Shown here: one piece after another, positions 43,748 through 55,672 of the stretch
How the letters are laid out: every line of letters begins with the position of its first letter
How positions within the stretch are numbered: position 1 is the stretch's first letter
The notes under the pieces: generated by a model
What the model saw: only the letters and a program-made list of their open reading frames with translations
The model's database searches: none
What the model was told of the DNA's origin: nothing
Translations under genes and position numbers: made by a program
From: Adiantum capillus-veneris
Lineage: Eukaryota > Streptophyta > Polypodiopsida > Polypodiales > Pteridaceae
Assembly: GCA_014529385.2 (NCBI GenBank)
Contig: CM043947.1
Location: forward strand, 100,923,811 to 100,987,810
DNA length: 64,000 nt
Direction of reading: 5' to 3'

Positions 43748-44427
43748 CATGTAGGAGGTTACTGAGAGCAACGCTTTACAAAACCACTGATTGTACTCCT
43801 GTAGGCTCTTGCAAGTAGCCACAGTGTGTTGGTGCCAATTCGTCATGACATCAGCTTCAAATTCATTTGACAACCACGCAAATGCAAACATTTGCTTGAA
43901 GTATACCCATGTGGCGGGTGCATGTCCTTGCATCAACAGTGTGGTCCACCATGTAAGCGCATTGCCTTTCAAGAAAGTGGCAACTAGCCGCTGTAACAAA
44001 CTGCTGACGTGTCAAAGCCTAAAGAATGGAGCCAACTTACAGATGTGGTCGAGGGGCCTAAACCCTAAAAAGAACAAGTAACAGAAGAAGTTCTACCAAC
44101 TTATGGGGACCCCGTTCGAATTTGATAGCCACGCAGATGCAAACATTTGCTTGAAGTATACCCATGTGGCGGGTGCATGTCCTTGCATCAACAGCGTGGT
44201 CCACCATGTAAGCGCATTGCCTTTCAAGAAAGTGGCAACTAACCGCTGTAACAAACTGCTGACGTGTCAAAGCCTAAAGAATGGAGCCAACTTACAGATG
44301 TGGCCGAGGGGCCTAAACCCTAAAAAGAACAAGTAACAGAATAAGTTCTACCAACTTATGGAGACCCTGTTCGATGGGGCCCCAAGTGACATAAAGGATT
44401 CAAATAAAGCAAGACACGCGCGCACAC
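43596..44427 (-). pseudogene. gag: gypsy gag core fragment with tandem duplication
   Basis: Minus-strand FLKGNALTWWTTLL, YFKQMFAFAWLSNEFEADVM and FVPLIEQIEKYC, matching 5590-5710 and 6400. A block of about 255 bp is duplicated in tandem (starts near 43866 and 44121). Confidence 0.85.
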
Positions 44428-44894
44428 ACACACAAACTGATGACGTGGTAGATTTTCCGAAAATTGCGCCGTCATGATGACGTGGCAAGCTGTACGGAAT
44501 TTCATGTTTTGCGCTTGCTGATGACGTGGCAGGCTGTACGGATTTCCGTGATTTATGCAGGCAGCTTTTTGGCTTTGCTTTTGGACCAGAAGCTTTTCAG
44601 TTTTAATGGATTTTTATTGTAACTGCTTTTCAGGCCAAGGGCCTTTAAATATGAGGTTAGGGCTCATTCTCTGGCATGCTTCCTGGAGAAGGTGCAGAGT
44701 CTGGAGTACAGGCTTGTACTGTGTTGATGCAATATAAAGAAATATCGTAAGGGCAGCCAAGGTTTGGGGCCAATACTCTCTGAGGTGGAATTCCGCCACT
44801 CCGTGTCGCGTGTCGTCTCTCTCTCAGTTCTGTTTTTATCGAAGTCTGTTCAATCTATTCTTTTCTATTGGCACGTGGTGCCCGTCTTGTGACA
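44428..44894 (+). mobile_element. LTR2 copy within gag
   Basis: Ends ...TCTTGTGACA at 44894; begins at about 44428 where a CA run has obscured the TGTCAC start. Diverged shared box at 44739-44758. U5 end closely matches the solo LTR2 at 5783-6387. No clear target duplication. Confidence 0.8.
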
Positions 44895-45594
44895 GCCGCA
44901 GCTTTCCTAACCTTGGAGGCCTCTGTAAAATTCCCCCCTGCATAAGCTGTATCAAACTACTGGAGGAAAGTAAGAGCCTTTGCCTTATCCTCAGAACCGC
45001 TGAAAGTATCAAACTTTACAGTTGCACCACCTTCTTTGTAGGCTTTTGGCTTTTCAAGTGCTCCCAAATTGTCATAGGGAATTGTCTGCAACATGGGCCC
45101 TGTAATAGGGATCATCGACGCCCCTTGGCCATTGACATTCTGCGTCATTGGTGTCATATGTGGTTGCTGGTCGGAAAAACCAGCCATGCCAAAACTGCCC
45201 TGTGGCACCCCAAACTGGCCCGGATCGCATCGAAACCCTTACTGCATGCCAATGTTACCATACATGGTGTTTGGCATCATGCCTTGCAAACCCCCAAACA
45301 CTGTTCCTGGCATATATTGTTGGTTTCTACGCGCATAACCAGTCATGCTCTGAAACACTGATCCAACACTCGAAATACCCAAGATGTACCGTGGGTGGTG
45401 GAAAAACCTATTACATACCCAAGAGATTGGTTCCCTCTCCATTGAATGCAACATGCATACTCTGAAAGGTGGCTGGCTAAACTCGTAAAGCCAGTGGAAT
45501 AGGCGTCCTAACCACCTGTTCGTGGACAGAAGGAACTTGTCTTGGAGCCCCACGTGACTCCGCAACATGTGAGTGCTCCCCGCCCTGTTGGGAC
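44895..45594 (-). pseudogene. gag: gypsy gag, middle part
   Basis: Minus-strand segments MPGTVFGGLQGMM (about 45280) and EKPKAYKEGGATVKFDTFSG (about 45020), homologous to 5140-5460. Split from its N-terminal part by MITE copy 2. Confidence 0.8.
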
Positions 45595-45819
45595 CATAGT
45601 TACCCGAAACGCGGAACGGGAACAGCGACGGGATCCCCGCGGAACGAAGGAATGGCTAGGGGTCCGGAACGAGAACGACACGGAACAGGAGGTATAAAAA
45701 ACACCCAAATAGTGCATTTTTTAGCTCCTTGTGTTTAAATACAAGGAGTATTAGAGTGCTTTGACTCTAATACTCACAAAAAACTCGTTTTGAAGACCAT
45801 TCAACCTTGCTATGACTAG

Positions 45820-45879
<60 letters not shown>

Positions 45880-46342
45880 GCTCGAGAGAGTGAGAGGGAG
45901 AGGGAGAGATTTGAGAGAGTGGGAGGGAGAGGAAGAGAGCTTGAAGGCTTGAAGCCTTGAGCCTTGAGAGAGTGAATCTTGAGAGGGAGAGATCTTGAGA
46001 GTGTGAGAGGGAGAGAGCTTGAGCCTTGAGGATTAGCTTGTGGAGAGAAAGGGGGAGGGGGGTGCATTTTATGAGTCCTTGAGGCCTTGCACACTTCAAA
46101 AAGAAGCCCAAACATTTACTTCAATTTTTTCAATTTTTGCCAAATTTGTTTGTAGCCGTTGGCCGTTCCAGGGGCCTTCCGAAATGTTCTGGGGGCGTTC
46201 TGGAACGTTCCGGAACGGCCGTTCCGGTTTGAATTGGCCACTCGGAACGTTAGACGTTCCGGGACGTTTCGGAACGTTCGGGAAGGGAACTGCCCCCCGG
46301 AACGCCGGAATGAGGGCTAGGGGGCGTTCCCCGGTAACTCTG
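45595..46342. mobile_element. hAT-like MITE, copy 2 (748 bp)
   Basis: Termini CATAGTTACC / GGTAACTCTG (last repeat with one change), flanked by a perfect GTTGGGAC duplication (45587-45594, 46343-46350). Same subterminal GGAACG arrays, the same two central hairpins and same orientation as copy 1, with a longer GA tract (45825-45872). Inserted in gag. Confidence 0.93.
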
Positions 46343-46350
46343 GTTGGGAC

Positions 46351-46814
46351 GCACAAGGGACCTAGGCTTGAGCCTCAACACGCTCTACTGTATGAGACAG
46401 TTGCCTTGTATACTGTGACACTGGTGGCGCTTGCAAAAATTCCATAAACCTAGAATTCTGCACCAACTGAAAGAACAAATTCACAACGGCAACCGACTGT
46501 GTCCTGAACACACCCTCATCTAGTTGCCCAGTCATATACCCTTGACCTTGTGGAGCATGCAAATCAACAAAAGATACAGACAAGGGTGGCCGTGAACTCT
46601 CACCAACCTCGAACACGGGAGGAATAGCCTATCTGTCCTCTGAAGAGGAACCCTCTTTCCCTAAATCGTTTGTCTTGATATAGTGTAATTCCAAGTTCCT
46701 GTGCTCTGTCTTCACCACAAACCAACCAAGGCTCACTCTTTAAGAAAAAGTGATTCCATCCCAGCAACAAAACCATGAAACCGGCCCATAGGGTGGTAGA
46801 CTTTAGCTTTCACC
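46351..46814 (-). pseudogene. gag: gypsy gag N-terminus and leader
   Basis: Minus-strand open stretch 46362-46616 (FEVGESSRPPLSVSF...) preceded by KTNDLGKEGSSSEDR and, at 46780-46814, the leader with GGTGAAAGC next to the LTR. Homologous to 53088-53322. Confidence 0.75.
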
Positions 46815-48235
46815 AGATCTTTACAATGTTAACTTTACAACACAAAGGAACTTCACGAATAAGCTTGTGACTAGAATTCAACACTTCAAAACAAAACACG
46901 GCTTGGTAGCTAGAGCGCTCCCAAGCAGACAACGACACCTTGTAGGCCCCAAAGACTGGCACCCCTTTCGGTATTTCTTTATTCTTATTGCAAATAGAGT
47001 CTAGACGACCCGAACACTCCTAACTCCCACCAAGCTGTCCAAACCTGTCCATGGCTGTAATTGCAGGTTTTTGACCCAATTTCGCCAACATAACGGCACA
47101 AAAACCTCTGTAGGTCGAAAGTACACGACAAGGACACTTTCCCTTGCGATTTGGAAGCTTTACAATGAGCTGCAGGTCAATTTCAGCGTGCTGTAATTCC
47201 CGGTTTTGTCACTGTCAAGTGCCCAAAGCAGTGTTTCATCCCAAGGCTTTCTCGAGGCTCTCCTAGCAATGTCCTACACTTTAGGTGCGAAACCCTAAAC
47301 CTGCAAAAAAACACAGCAGGCTTTAATTTTCTGTTTTGGATCGTTTTGGGCGGAGCGAACACGTCTACACGTCTCTCAGGTTCTCCCGCACGCAATGGGA
47401 CAGTTCCCCTCTGAAACGGACGAGTTTTCACGCGAGAAAACTCTCAAGTTTCGCAATCCTTTGCGATGGAACTGTGGGACGTCGTACCTGTGGGGGATTA
47501 GCAATTAGCTAATCCGGTTCCTGTACAGAAGGCTCTTGCCCTGGCAAACGCGCATAAAACCCCCAAAACTGTACATGGTCATCTGAGAAGCCCAACTAGT
47601 GGGGCATTACCATATGTGCAAAGGGGGGAGAGAGATGCACGAGAGCAAATCATCGCGCTACATAGAGCAAGGGAGAAGGCAAGCTTTCCATTAAAGCTAT
47701 GATCACTTAGACCCACACACTGTAGTCACTGTGAGTTGAAAAATCAGCCTGCCTTCTCAAATTGGGCGCCCCCTCTTGGGATGAGCCTGGCAAGTTGCTT
47801 TGGAGCCGCCATGTGTCTAGTTTGGCTCTTTTGAGTTAATTCCTAGTACCCACTGACTTATAAAGTGTATAGAGGGGCCTAAATGACTTTGAATTAACCT
47901 AGACACCCTTTTGGAGCCACCTTCTGTCTAGTTTGCCTCTTTTGAGTTAATTCCTAGTACCCACTGACTTATAAAATGTAGTGAGGGGCCTAAATGACTT
48001 TGAATTAAGCCTAGACACCCTTTTACTACTCGGATCCCACTGCTGACTCGCCCGACCATCCCGTGGTGACCTGCCCTTCCTGACTGCGTGTGAAACTCTC
48101 AGACGTCGGTCGTTTCACACTAGCCACACTATGTTGGTACATTTGTGACTTCAAAAAGAGGGTCCCAAAAATTAAATAAAAATCAAGGGAAAGGAACCAA
48201 CAACTAAAGTTAGTGGTTGCCACAACCTCGTGACA
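46815..48235 (-). mobile_element. LTR3, complete copy (5' LTR of a minus-strand gypsy)
   Basis: About 1421 bp; starts (own sense) TGTCACGAGG at 48235. Shared box in reverse (46958-46971), hairpin GGATTAGC/GCTAATCC at 47495-47515, and a 111-bp tandem duplication (47801, 47912) in the U3 part. Confidence 0.88.
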
Positions 48236-48377
48236 TTATAATCATATGGCAGTGGGGGAGGTCGTGGCACAGGCGGTGGCAAAGACGGTTGCATTGGGTA
48301 GGAGTCCGATGGTTGCACCATGTTCTTGAAAACTTCCCCGATTAGAATAGAAGACTGTGTAGGTTGAGGAGAGGAGG

Positions 48378-49408
48378 TGTAAGGTGCAGTGGATGTGAAT
48401 GTTGAACTTTGCTCAAGATGAGTGCTCCGAACTGTGCTCAAGGGTTCCTTTTACTTACGGAAGGGAGAGCCTTCCGTTCCTTCAGTGAGAGAGTGCAAAT
48501 GATCACAAACAAAGTGGATAAACACTGTGAATGAAGGTGCTGAGATTGAGAGATAGAGAGAGAAGAATACCACACCAGAATGTTGTCAAACCCTCCTCCG
48601 AAGGCCCCACTCTCTATGCGAGAGCGGTCTACTATTGATTGCACAAATCTCTACAATGCAATGGACTTGCCCCTGATGTCGACGACGATGAGGACAACGA
48701 CGAGACGGGCTGAAATTTGAAAACGCTAAGGGCTGAAATCTGCAAATTTCGTATCTGCTGAATCTGACTCTATGTGGGTGGCGACGGCGGTGATGACGAC
48801 GCGACGACGATGCGCTGAAAACGCAGATGCTGAATTCTGCGAATAGCGGGCTGAATCTGCAAACCTCGGCTGATCTAACCGTGCGGCGAGGATCTGCTAC
48901 AGGAAGGTGAGATTTGCAAGGTTTGGGGCTATTCTATGGTGTCTATATGCTGAAAACTGAAAACGCTGAAGCTAGGACTGAATCTGTCGCTGGGAATCTG
49001 ATAAAAGCTGAGGTTCGTCTGCAATTGCAAAAACGCTAGGCATGTTGATGTGGTTCTGCTAGCGCCATGGCTGATCTGTAAACTGATGCAAAAACGTTAT
49101 AGGTTCTGCTGTCGCCAGGCTGATCTGCAATGCTGAAAAACCTTGGGGCTGATCTGCATTGGATGAAAAACGCTGGCTGGTCCTTGTGGCTGAAAACGCT
49201 AGGTTGCATGCCGGGGGGCCTTGCTGAAAAGGTGCACTGTCGAACACTGAGTCTCTACTGCCTCTTCTGCCAGAAAGTGCTAGCGCTAGGTTTTCTTAAA
49301 TAGTTCCTTAGTCATTTTGCCCTACCCAATTTCCCAACAAAGTCACTTATTAATAATAAGTGAAAAATGGCTAAAATAGGAAAAATAGGTCTATGCACTG
49401 TAAAAATG
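48378..49408 (-). mobile_element. LTR1 copy G, 5'-truncated
   Basis: U5 end TGTAAGGTGCAG at 48378; runs to about 49408, where it abuts the LTR3 leader (GGAACCGGCCCG). No PBS beside 48378. The 142 bases between 48236 and 48377 show no feature. Confidence 0.85.
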
Positions 49409-52400
49409 GAACCGGCCCGTGGGGCGGTAAGCGTTGGCTTTCACCCGAAATTCTTTACTTTAGACACACACACAGAGCACTTTGCAAAGAGAACCTGCGA
49501 CGAGAATTAACACTTGAATACACACACGGCTCGGAAGCTAGAATGCCCCGAGCAGACGCCGACAACCTGTAGGCCCCAAAATTGGCGCCCCTTTCAATAT
49601 TTCTTTATTCTTTGAGAGGGAAAGTTACAAAGTAAGGTCCTGGGAATCCTTTACCTGTATCACATTAGATACTACATGATTTGGCCAAATTTCAGCAACA
49701 TAACAACCCCAAAACTTGCGCGAAATCAATTCCCCTGCTGGATCTCACTTGCACTGGCGTAAACCCTCTGATTCCTGCCCAAAAATAGTAAATTCAGCTC
49801 TCTATATTTACTGGTTTTTTCCCATGTTTTCAACCCCAAACAGTCCCCTAGCTATGCTCTGCTAGTGGGGCACGATTCCCAAGAGTTCTGGTGTCCGTAT
49901 GGCTGAAAAACAGTCAATTTTCTGCGCGTACACAGCGCTGAATTTGCACCAGTACGGTGAGATTATGACCCTCACCGGTGCCTGCTTTGGAGTAGCACCT
50001 AGCTACCCCTGTTCCTTGTCACGTGACACATCCAACCCTATGTGTCCGTGGACAAGCTACAGCATGATCAGGGTTCAGTCAGTCTAGATTTAGAAGTGAT
50101 TTGGTACTTTTGTGAGTCTATTCGTAGACCGTCTATTCGTAGACCGTGCATGCCCAGTCACTTAGTGTAGATGCATATCCTCTGGTTGCACACAGCATGA
50201 TCATCAGTATTCCCTTCAGAATCCATTAGAATCAGTTAAGGGAATTTTTCCAGTGCATTTAGCCTATTTTCCCTATTTTTGACATTTTTCACTTATTATT
50301 TTAAGTGACTTTCCAACAAAAGTAGGTAGGGCAATTTTGTTAAGTTAATATATAAGCAAACCCAAGTTAGCACTAAAGGGCAAAAGAGGCAGCAGGAGCA
50401 CATGCTCAACAGGCACCTTCTCAGTAGAACCCCCCCCAAGAGACCTAGCGTTTTTGCTCCCAAGCAACAGCCTAGCGTTTTTGGACCAGATCAGCCCGCG
50501 ATTTGCACTTGCAGATTCCGACAGCAACAGGACATCAGATCAGCCTAGCGTTTTGCATTTGCAAGACAAACGACGTCAGAATAGCAGATTTTCAGCCCTA
50601 GCGTTTTTGCATCTGCAGCCAACCCTAGCGTTTTGCAAATTCTCCGCAACGGGAAGTCAAGTAACATCAGCGTTTTCAGTTTTCAGCAATTAGTACCCGC
50701 ACATCAAGTCCCGAACCTCGCAGATCTCACCTTCCCGCAGCAGTTCCTCGCTTCACAATCAGTTTCCGCAAGGTTTACAGTTTCAGCCCGAAAAACGCAG
50801 ATTTCAGCATCTGCGTTTTTAGCGCGTCGTCGTCGTCGCATCGTCATCATCATCGACATAGAGTCATAATTCAGCAGATAGAAGATTTGCAGATTTCAGC
50901 CCATAGTGTTTTTGGACAGCAGTAGAAAGATTGCAGATTTCAGCCCTAAAGCCGTCGTTGTCACCGACATAGTCACGAGTTCCATCAGTTTTCATGCATC
51001 ATCATTGTACCACTTTGTGCAATCAATAGTAGACCACTCTCGCCGACGAGAGTGGGGCCTTCGGAGGAGGGTTTTACAACGTCTCTGGTGTCGTATCTCT
51101 CTTCTCTCTTTATCTCTCAGTCTCATACACTTGCACGCACAGTGTCCATTCACTTTGTTTGTGATCATAGCACTTTCCATTAAGAACGGAAGGCTCTCCC
51201 TTCCATAAGAACTAAAAGGAACCTTGAGCACAGTTCGGAGCACTCATCTTGAGCAAAGCGCAAACATTCATTCCGCTGCACCTAACATCCCTGCTCAAGG
51301 AGGCTCTTGTCTCAGCACAAAAGCATGAACCCACACAGTTGTACATCAGTCAAATGAAGAGCCCTCTTGTGGGGCATCACATAACTGCACGTAGGGGAGA
51401 GAGAGAGCAGTGTGTAGTGTGCAGGACATCACTCCTAGCACCACACTGTACATGGGAGGGAAAGAAAGCACTCCATAGCTCTTAACCTGTGACAAGTTCT
51501 CAATGAAGCATCCCCCTAGCATAAATCGAGCGCCCCCTCTTCTGCCCTTGACTTGTAATGCATCTGTGAACAAATAGATGCAAAAGGGAAAGATTACCAT
51601 GGTTGCCAAAACCTGCGAATCGCTGAAAACGCAGCAAAAGAGCCCTGTAAACATGCATCTGATGCCTTCCAATGCTGAAAATGAGCTCCTTGAACCTAGG
51701 TAAAGTCATGGGAAGCTCAAAAATGGAGAGAAATGGCTGAAAATCAAAGTTATCAGCCTCCAAAACTGCTCCAAAAAGTCAGTTACGAGTTTTGTTCTCC
51801 CAAACTTGGTAAATTGACCAAAAAGTGTCACTTGGCACTCATACATGCAATTTCCCCGCATTGCGCTTCCTGCTTAAAAATCTCTCAACCGGTGCATCAG
51901 TTGACTTTGCAGCAGAGTAATAAAATGTTTCTCTTATCATTATGAAGCTAATGACGCGAACAGATTTCATGGCCCAAAATAGCAGTTCCCTAAATTTTAG
52001 GAAATGATTCCGTTGGGCTCCCACTGGTCATCTGACCATCTATCCTCGTTGGGACCGCATCCAAAAGTGCAATGTGGCCCAATTGTCGAATACTTTCTGC
52101 TAGTAGTCCCATCTTGACTTTATGCCTTTATTGGGTTCACTTCCTAGTATCCACCAACTTGCTAAGTGCGATGGGGGGACCTACATGATCTTGCTCTGAG
52201 CCTAGACATCCTTTTACTATACGAATTCCAGTGTCGACCACTTCTCATCTGCGGGTGAAACTACCGTTCACATTGGTCATACAATGTCCGACCGTTTGCT
52301 ACTTCAAAAAGAGGGTCTCAAAAGTAAAACAAACCCATTGGAAAGAAACCAACAACTAAAGTTAGCAGTTGCCACGTCCTCGTGACATAGTTAACAGCTG

Positions 52401-52416
52401 CCACGTCCCCGTGACA
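49409..52416 (-). mobile_element. LTR3 copy with leader, interrupted by LTR1
   Basis: Leader 49409-49445, then LTR3 in two parts (49446-50016 and 51288-52416). The 5' end at 52416 is preceded in its own sense by the purine tract (52417-52428, reverse). Near-identical to 53323-54488, which lacks the LTR1 insertion. The end carries a small duplication of its terminal GTGACA segment (52368-52416). Confidence 0.88.
50017..51287 (+). mobile_element. solo LTR1, copy D
   Basis: 1271 bp, TGTCACGTGACAC...CTAACA, flanked by TTCCT (50012-50016) and TCCCT (51288-51292). The empty site is seen at about 53895. Hairpin CACTCTCG/CGAGAGTG near 51030-51049; TATATAAG near 50349. Confidence 0.94.
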
Positions 52417-52559
52417 TACCCCCCTCTTGAAATCTCAAACGTCCTCGATTGCATACCATAAATACACGCCACTGATGATCTTGTGCTATCAACACTCTTT
52501 TATCATCGCATGTATCCGCAAGAAAGGCCGTAACACATAGATACAAATGACTTAATGAG

Positions 52560-52815
52560 ACCTTCATACTTTTGTCATTTCCATCTATTACACTGAATTC
52601 ATATGTACATTTGATGTACTAGCTCTATCATTACCCCTCCTTTGCACACGTTGGGTTGGGGCATAAGTAGGCTGTAACCCAAAGGCCTCAAGGTAAAGCT
52701 GCAATACATTTGGTGACTCTGACAGTTCATGCTCTTTCATCCACTTTGCATTCATAGGTGGATAGTCCTTGAACTTCACCAAATAGCATCTTGCAACCTG
52801 TCCCTTAACTTTTTA
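52560..52815 (-). pseudogene. pol: gypsy chromodomain (pol C-terminus) fragment
   Basis: Minus-strand VKFKDYPPMNAKWMKEHELSE and LYLEAFGLQPTYAP, matching the end of the pol at 1-3013. Truncated at about 52815; joined to other sequence, so this element keeps only a few dozen residues of pol. Confidence 0.88.
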
Positions 52816-53087
52816 CATGTGCAAGAGGCTCTTGCCTCTGCAAACAAGCATAATTCCACAATATTGACGTACCACCCACGACCAAGCAAGCTCAAATTTC
52901 AAGATGATTTACCAATGCGTCATAGAATCCAAGCAATTGCCTCAAAGAATCGGCAAGCAACATGTCACCTGGCAGACCCACATCACTCCAGCAGGAGATC
53001 TAGTGGCCAATCTACCACCGTGAGACCTCTTCCTATCTCATCTTGGTTCATACTTGCAAACCCTAAAAACGCAGCAGAAAATCAGCC
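52816..53087. other. unassigned junction DNA
   Basis: No ORF supported on either strand. Starts with GCAAGAGGCTCTTGC, resembling the hairpin of LTR3, so part of it may be rearranged LTR. Confidence 0.35.
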
Positions 53088-53322
53088 CTAATTTGACCAC
53101 TTTTTAGCAGGGCATACATGCGGAATTTCCTGTCTGTCCTGTGAGGAGAAACCCTCTTCGATAATGCCCTTCCCTTTGTCGGCCATAGTGTAATCCCGCC
53201 TTCCTGTACTCTGTGTCTTTACCCAAAACAAACGAGGCTCACTCTTTGAGGAAAAAGTGATTGATATCCCGGCAATGGAACCTTGGAACCGGCCCGTGGG
53301 GCGGTAGGCGTTGGCTTTCACC
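53088..53322 (-). pseudogene. gag: gypsy gag N-terminus and leader (truncated)
   Basis: Minus-strand start MADKGKGIIEEGFSSQD near 53186, truncated after about 30 residues. Leader with GGTGAAAGC ends at 53322 beside LTR3. With the chromodomain at 52560 and two LTR3 copies on either side, this is an internally deleted element. Confidence 0.8.
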
Positions 53323-54488
53323 CGAAATTCTTTACTTTAGACACACACACATAGAGCACTTTGCAAAGAGAACCTGCGACAGAAATTAACACTTGAATAC
53401 ACACACGGCTCGGAAGCTAGAATGCCCCGAGCAGACGCCGACAACCTGTAGGCCCCAAAATTGGCGCCCCTTTCGGTATTTCTCTATTCTTTGAGAGGGA
53501 AAGTTACAAAGTAAGGTCCTAGGAATCCTTTACCTGTATCACATTAGATACTACCTGATTTGGCCAAATTTCGGCAACATAACAGCCCCAAAACTTGGGC
53601 GAAATCAATTCCCCTACTGGATCTCAATTGCACTGGCCTAAATCCTCTGATTCTTGCCCAAAAACAGTAAATTCAGCTCGCTGTATTTACTGGTTTTTTC
53701 CCTTGTTTTCAACCCCAAACAGTCCCCTAGCTGTCCTCTGCCAATGGGGCACGATTCCCAAGAGTTATGGCATCCGTATGGCTGAAAAACAGTCAATTTT
53801 ATGCGCATACACAGCGCTGAAATTGCACATGTACGGTGAGGTTATGACCCTCACCGGTGCCTGCTTTGGAGTAGCACCTACCTACCCCTGTTCCTGCTCA
53901 AGGAGGCTCTTGCCTCAGCACAAAAGCATGAACCCACACAGTTGTACATCAGTCAAATGAAGAGCCCTCTTGTGGGGCATCACATAACTGCACATAGGGG
54001 GGGGAGAGAGCAGTGTGTAGTGTGCAAGGCATCACTCCTAGCACCACACTGTACATGGGAGGGAAAGAAAGCACTCCATAGCTCTTAACTTGTGACAAGT
54101 TCTCAATGAAGCATCCCCCCAGCATAAATCGAGCGCCCCCTCTTTTGCCCTTGACCTGTAATGCATCTGTGAACAAATAGATGCAAAAGGGAAAGATTAC
54201 CATGGCTGCCAAAACCTGCGTATCGCTGAAAACGCAACAAAACAGCCATGTAAACATACATCTGATGCCTTCCAATGCTGAAAATGAGCTCCTTGGACCT
54301 AGTAAAGTCATGGGAAGCTCAAAAATGGAGAGAAATGGCTGAAAATCAGAGTTGTCAACCTCCAGAACTGCTCCAAAAAGTCAGTTACGAGTTTTGTTCT
54401 CCCAAACTTGGCAAATTGACCAAAAAGTGCCACTTGGCACTCATACATGCAATTTCCCCACATTAGGTTTTCTGCTTAAAAATCTCTC
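53323..54488 (-). mobile_element. LTR3 copy, 5'-truncated
   Basis: Near-identical to 49446-50016 plus 51288-51895; shared box in reverse (53463-53476). Cut at about 54488 by a minus-strand LTR1 piece. Confidence 0.88.
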
Positions 54489-54611
54489 AACTTGTGCATC
54501 AACAGACTCACAAAAGTGCCATAACACTCTCTAAGCTAACTGAACTGAACCGAACCCTTGTCATGAACTAGCTTGTCCACATACATATAGGGTTATATGT
54601 GCACGTGACAG
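54489..54611 (-). mobile_element. LTR1 5'-end fragment
   Basis: About 120 bases matching the first part of LTR1, ending TGTCACGTGCACATA (own sense) at 54611. Confidence 0.85.
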
Positions 54612-54837
54612 GAGGCCCTTGTGCTTTCTGGTGCCGAAGGAGAAAAAACCAGAGGCAACACAGGCAGCAACATGTAGTTCAGAAGCTGCTAAAAGCCTTG
54701 CATAATCGCGAAATTTTGCTAATGTCACGAAGTTTGTTGAGGAGGAATTGCAAATACTCTGTAGAATCTAGAAGCACCATCTTGTCCTTGTCTAATGGGG
54801 CAAAACCGGTGTGCTTTCAGAAAAGCAGACACCTGAA

Positions 54838-55215
54838 GCTCTAATATCAATGTAATGGAATAAGACACATGCCAACTGAAAAGAACAGTCTCGAAAGACT
54901 TAAGCACTTCAAAACAACTTGAACAGAGAGAGAGAGAGAGAGAGAGAGAAACTACGAGTTGCACGCAAAATTCCGTAACTACCCTCGAGAATGGCTTGGT
55001 GCGGCGCCCTAGTTGCAACACACTTGTTGTAATGGAGACCATCACTAATTTCGAGACTTTTAGCACTTCAAAACAACTTGAACAGAGAGAGAGAGAGAGA
55101 GAGAAGCTACAAGTTGCACGCAAAATTCCATAACTACCCTCGAGAATGGCTTGGTGCAGTGCCCTAGTTGCAACACACTTAATGTAATGGGGACCATCAC
55201 TAAGCTCCTCACAAT
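54838..55215 (-). mobile_element. minus-strand LTR end with PBS, tandemly duplicated
   Basis: Reverse PBS-like TGATATTAGAGC (54838-54849) beside TGTAATGG (54851). The following sequence contains two tandem units of about 168 bp (CGAAAGACTTAAGC near 54893 and CGAGACTTTTAGC near 55061), each with a GA run. Resembles the arrangement at 21239-21500. Confidence 0.6.
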
Positions 55216-55672
55216 CGGAGTCTACAAGCCAACAATCAGCGACTTGCATTAAATTGCATTAACTCTCATCTCTTTTCTACACATAGACAGAAGACAAACG
55301 CATTCCCTTTTCTGCACATTTATTCAAAAGACAAATGCATTTCCCATAAAATTTGAATGAACTCTAACTAGAAGTGCATACGGAGGTTAATACAAAGTCC
55401 TTGGAGTGGCCATCTCCAAAGGGCATCCTCATACACAAACCAGTACGGAGAGGGAAAAACATAACAGACACACCGAGCATCCATGTGACGAAACCACACA
55501 CGATAAGCCATGTGTTAAACAAGAAAAAATAAAAAAACACACCATGCCTCCCACCATCGCCTCACATGTGCCCTACTTGCTCTCCTCTCTTGCTAGTAGC
55601 ATCACATGCCACCCTATGCAAGAGGGTGGAGAGCCTATCAGGCTAGGCCCTCACGACCTCATGAGCTTCAAT
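55216..55672. other. unassigned stretch
   Basis: No gene supported. A short plus-strand ORF (55406-55690) has no recognisable features. Confidence 0.35.
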
